Origin: an uncultured Granulosicoccaceae bacterium
Lineage (GTDB): Bacteria > Pseudomonadota > Gammaproteobacteria > CALCKW01
Reading direction: 5' to 3'
DNA: 8,946 nt
Assembly: GCA_937941555.1 (NCBI GenBank)
Contig: CALDHJ010000492.1
Span: 1 to 8,946, forward strand
Part shown: positions 6,179 through 8,946 of the stretch, one piece after another
How positions within the stretch are numbered: the stretch's first letter is position 1
How the letters are laid out: each line of letters starts with the position of its first letter
Program-made: the position numbers and the translations under genes
Notes under the pieces: model-generated
Seen by the model: the letters and a program-made list of their open reading frames with translations, nothing else
Told to the model about the DNA's origin: nothing
Databases searched by the model: none

Positions 6179-7576
6179 ATGGCCGCATTTCGCCTCTTTG
6201 CGGTGCTGGCCACGGTCTTTATGCCATGCCTGGCCCTCGCCCACGTGTCGAGCCAGGTCTTCACCATGCTGCTCCCGACCGACCTCTACGTCGCGGGCGG
6301 GATGATGACCGTGGTGTTGACACTCGCCTGGCTGTGGGCCGCAGGTGATCGCGCATACCGGTTGTTCGAGCCCCGAATCAAAGCGCCAACTCGATCATCG
6401 AGCCACAGTCGTCGCGACAACCTGCCCCCATGGCGCGCGGGGCTGGGCCTGGCTCTCTGGTCCGCGTTGATCTTCGTTGGCTTGTTCGGGCCACACGGCC
6501 CGAGGGACAACCTGTTACCGGTATTTTTCTGGGAAGTCTTCTGGCCGTGCGCGGTCGTTGTCGCACCCATCTGGACCACAGTCGGCAAATGGTTGGATCC
6601 CTGGAATGGCGCATTGAGGTTACTCGAGCGACTCGGCGTACGGGCGGGCAGGTCAAGGCTGCGACGTCGCTGGCGCGGCGTGCCCGCCTGCATCAGCGCA
6701 GTGGCCGTCGCACTCTATATGCTGGCCGACCTCAGTCCCAATGACCCCAGCCGCCTGGCCGTGGCGTTGCTGATCTACGGCGGGATACATCTGCTCGGCG
6801 CTGTTGCCTTCGGTCGGCGGTGGCTGTTGTTCGGAGATGCATTCGGGTTGACGCTGGCGCTGGTATCACGGCTTCGCATTCTCACGCGGCGCGGGGGACG
6901 CCGGCACTGGCAATGGCCGGGCACAGACCTGGTGCGACGTCGGCAGCCTGCGGTCGGACACGGGCTGTTGGTGCTGACGATCCTCGCCATCGGCAGCTTC
7001 GACAGCCTCAACGAAACCTTCTGGTGGCTCGCCAAACTCAAGATCAACCCACTGTTAGTGCCTGGGCGCTCTGCGCTCGCGCGCAGCAACGCGTTGGCAA
7101 CCATTCTGTCGCCGGGCCTGGTACTGATTCTATTTGCAAGTCTGGTCTGGTCAGGCGCCCAGTGGGCAAAATTGCCGCTCTCGCGTGCGACGCTGAGCAC
7201 ACTCGCGATCAGCTGCCTGCCGATTGCTTGGGGCTACCACCTCGCCCACTACGCAAGCGTCGCAATGGTGGGCTATCAGTACCTGCTGGTCGGGATCAGC
7301 GACCCCTTCGGGACAGGCCTGAATTGGCTGGGCCTCGACCGACACTTCGTGTCGACCGGCTTCTTTTTCACACCGAGCAGCGCACGTAGGCTGTTCGAGT
7401 TGCAGGCGGCCGCCGTGGTCGTGGGGCACGCGTTGTCGCTGGTGATGGCACACGCGGTCACCACACAGTGGGCAGGGCAACGCGAACGGGTATTTCGCGC
7501 CAGCCTGCCGCTGGCGCTGTTCATGGTGATCTACACCCTGTTCGGCTTGTGGCTGCTGGCCTCACCAAAGGCCTGA
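6179..7576 (+). CDS. Polytopic inner-membrane protein of unknown function
   Basis: This 465-residue protein begins with a hydrophobic segment that could be a signal peptide (LFAVLATVFMPCLALA, possible cleavage before H22) or a first membrane helix. Hydrophobic stretches suggesting about nine or ten helices follow, for example near 37-55, 88-104, 115-132, 168-183, 193-211, 258-275, 310-330, 410-427 and 443-461. Basic loops, such as GRSRLRRRWRG at 157-167 and the RRGGRRHW loop, fit a cytoplasmic side. Several histidines lie in or beside helices (H204, H354 and H357 in GYHLAHYAS, H417, H425), and a motif GYQYLLVGISDPFG follows. The layout reminds me of membrane proteins that databases label fenitrothion hydrolase, a name I would not transfer. 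No Shine-Dalgarno sequence precedes the ATG at 6179, so the start is less certain. The gene is divergent from the operon and convergent with leuS, so nothing in its context points to a function. Confidence 0.75.
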   Translation: MAAFRLFAVLATVFMPCLALAHVSSQVFTMLLPTDLYVAGGMMTVVLTLAWLWAAGDRAYRLFEPRIKAPTRSSSHSRRDNLPPWRAGLGLALWSALIFVGLFGPHGPRDNLLPVFFWEVFWPCAVVVAPIWTTVGKWLDPWNGALRLLERLGVRAGRSRLRRRWRGVPACISAVAVALYMLADLSPNDPSRLAVALLIYGGIHLLGAVAFGRRWLLFGDAFGLTLALVSRLRILTRRGGRRHWQWPGTDLVRRRQPAVGHGLLVLTILAIGSFDSLNETFWWLAKLKINPLLVPGRSALARSNALATILSPGLVLILFASLVWSGAQWAKLPLSRATLSTLAISCLPIAWGYHLAHYASVAMVGYQYLLVGISDPFGTGLNWLGLDRHFVSTGFFFTPSSARRLFELQAAAVVVGHALSLVMAHAVTTQWAGQRERVFRASLPLALFMVIYTLFGLWLLASPKA

Positions 7577-7632
7577 CCGCCTCCGCCCGTTCGGTTGTCA
7601 CGCGCGGTACAGGCGGATTCGGTGGCGACCGA

Positions 7633-8946
7633 TCAGTTGGCGACAATATTGACCAAGCGACCCTTGACCACGATAACCTTGCGCACGGTCTTGCCGTCGG
7701 TGTGGCGCTGCACACCCTCGTCGGCGAGCGCCGTCGCCTCGACTGCGTCGTTGTCGGCGTCAGCCGGCACCACGATCTGCGCACGTACCTTGCCGTTGAC
7801 CTGCACCGCCAGGGTGACCGAATCGGACACCATCGCCGATTCGTCCGCCTCGGGCCACGGCAGGTCGACCGCCGCGCCGTCACCGCCGAGCGCAGCCCAG
7901 AGGCTGTGGCTGGTGTGCGGTGTGATCGGCGACAGCAGCGTCACCGCGGCACACAGCGCCTCGTGCACAACCGCGCGCCCGTTGGCACTGCCGCTGTCGA
8001 ACTTGCTGACGTCGTTGATCAACTCCATCACGGCCGCAATTGCGGTGTTGAAGGTGTAACGGCGACCGATATCGTCCGACACCTTCTTGATCGTCGCGTG
8101 GGTCTTGGCGTGCAGAGCCTGTTCGGCATCTGTCAACGCGCCGGCATCCACACCAGCCATGCCATCGAGCCCTGCATCCACATGCGCGTGCACCGCACGC
8201 CACAAGCGCTTGATGAACCGGTGCATGCCCTCGACACCCGCCTCTTTCCACTCGAGTGACTGATCCGGTGGGGACGCGAACATGGTGAACAGGCGCACGG
8301 TGTCGGCGCCGTAGCGGTCGATCATTTCCTGGGGGTCGACGCCGTTGTTCTTCGACTTCGACATTTTCTGGATCTTGCCGACCGTGACAGCGGCATTGTC
8401 AACGAGAAGGGTTGCCCCGGTGACAGCACCCTTGTCGTTGCGCTCGAGTTCGACCTCGTTGGGCGCAAAATAGGTTTTCTTGCCGGTGTCGCTCTCACGG
8501 TAGAAGGTCTCGGAGACCACCATGCCCTGCGGCAGGTAACGCAAGGCCGGCTCGTCGGTATCGACCAGACCCATGTCGCGCATAAGCTTGTGGAAATAGC
8601 GGAAATACAAGAGGTGCATCACCGCGTGCTCTATGCCGCCAATGTACTGGTCGATCGACAGCCAGTAGTTGGCCCGCACGTCGAGCATGCTGTCGGCACC
8701 GGGGCAGCAGTAGCGTGCGGTGTACCAGCTCGACTGGAAAAAGGTGTCGAAGGTGTCCGTCTCGCGCCGACCCGCCGAGCCGTCCGGCAGGGTTGCCTTG
8801 AGGAAATCCTGATCGCGCTGCAAGGGGGATGTGACGCCTTCGAAACGCACGTCCTCGGGCAACACCACCGGCAGGTCCTCGGCCGGTACCTGGTGTGCCT
8901 CGCCCGCTTCGTCGTAGATGACCGGAATCGGTGTACCCCAGTACCG
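7633..8946 (-). CDS. leuS: Leucyl-tRNA synthetase, C-terminal half (5' end cut by window edge)
   Basis: LeuRS is a class I aminoacyl-tRNA synthetase that charges tRNA-Leu in the cytosol. The 437 visible residues align over their whole length with the last half of the roughly 860-residue E. coli enzyme. They begin in RYWGTPIPVIY after the editing domain, continue through ETDTFDTFFQSSWY and the IGGIEHAVMHLLYFRYFHKLMRD catalytic-core region, and reach the KMSKS signature (8353-8367, within KMSKSKNNGVDP). The tRNA-binding anticodon domain follows (LFTMFASPPDQSLEWKEAGVEG onward), then the small C-terminal domain ending KVIVVKGRLVNIVAN. The reading frame continues to base 8946 without a start, so the GTG at 8868 is an internal valine and not the initiation codon. 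No lesion is seen; the gene appears intact and essential. Confidence 0.97.
   Translation of the reverse strand, partial: RYWGTPIPVIYDEAGEAHQVPAEDLPVVLPEDVRFEGVTSPLQRDQDFLKATLPDGSAGRRETDTFDTFFQSSWYTARYCCPGADSMLDVRANYWLSIDQYIGGIEHAVMHLLYFRYFHKLMRDMGLVDTDEPALRYLPQGMVVSETFYRESDTGKKTYFAPNEVELERNDKGAVTGATLLVDNAAVTVGKIQKMSKSKNNGVDPQEMIDRYGADTVRLFTMFASPPDQSLEWKEAGVEGMHRFIKRLWRAVHAHVDAGLDGMAGVDAGALTDAEQALHAKTHATIKKVSDDIGRRYTFNTAIAAVMELINDVSKFDSGSANGRAVVHEALCAAVTLLSPITPHTSHSLWAALGGDGAAVDLPWPEADESAMVSDSVTLAVQVNGKVRAQIVVPADADNDAVEATALADEGVQRHTDGKTVRKVIVVKGRLVNIVAN

Noticed and set aside
5971..6267. Minus-strand 98-codon open frame across the divergent region
   Set aside because: It overlaps the promoter and the start of the membrane protein gene, has no recognisable domain and no ribosome-binding site.
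7577..7616. Inverted repeat CCGCCT ... AGGCGG between the convergent genes as a shared terminator
   Set aside because: The arms are only six bases with a 28-base loop and there is no T-run on either side, so I cannot support a rho-independent terminator. The 56-base gap otherwise shows nothing.
7468..8259. Plus-strand 263-codon open frame opposite leuS
   Set aside because: It is the antisense shadow of leuS codons, with an Arg/His-rich composition and no domain.
7633..8868. leuS read as a complete 411-residue gene starting at GTG 8868
   Set aside because: The frame continues without a stop to the window edge with conserved LeuRS sequence (RYWGTPIPVIY), so the gene is cut by the window and not short.

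Overview
The window looks like a chromosomal piece of a GC-rich gammaproteobacterium. The best evidence is the leuS fragment at the right edge: it follows the E. coli leucyl-tRNA synthetase C-terminal half almost without gaps and ends in VRKVIVVKGRLVNIVAN, as pseudomonad-type enzymes do. No RNA genes, insertion sequences, CRISPR arrays or phage-like genes are visible.

Layout. Positions 1-5881 hold a compact five-gene operon on the minus strand. In transcription order it encodes: a 7Fe ferredoxin (5881-5558); a ferredoxin-NADP+ reductase (5565-4735); a FAD-binding subunit of a molybdenum hydroxylase (4703-3858); a 915-residue protein with two [2Fe-2S] domains fused to the molybdopterin domain (3861-1114); and a 6-hydroxynicotinate-reductase-like iron-sulfur protein (1109 to beyond base 1). 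Genes overlap or are separated by 4 to 31 bases. A good sigma70-type promoter (TTGACA, 17 bp, TACGTT) sits in the 297-base divergent region 5882-6178. Its -10 box is overlapped by a perfect 16-bp inverted repeat that looks like a repressor operator.

On the plus strand, 6179-7576 encodes a 465-residue polytopic membrane protein of unknown function. It ends 56 bases from the convergent 3' end of leuS (7633 to beyond 8946).

How the genes may work together. A molybdenum hydroxylase beside a 6-hydroxynicotinate reductase is the pairing that starts the reductive nicotinate pathway known from Eubacterium barkeri: nicotinate to 6-hydroxynicotinate to 1,4,5,6-tetrahydro-6-oxonicotinate. The reductase there uses reduced ferredoxin. 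This operon also carries its own ferredoxin and NADPH-dependent ferredoxin reductase, so the simplest reading is a self-contained route NADPH -> Fpr -> 7Fe ferredoxin -> ring reductase. The substrate is inferred from family names and context only. Another N-heteroaromatic compound is possible.
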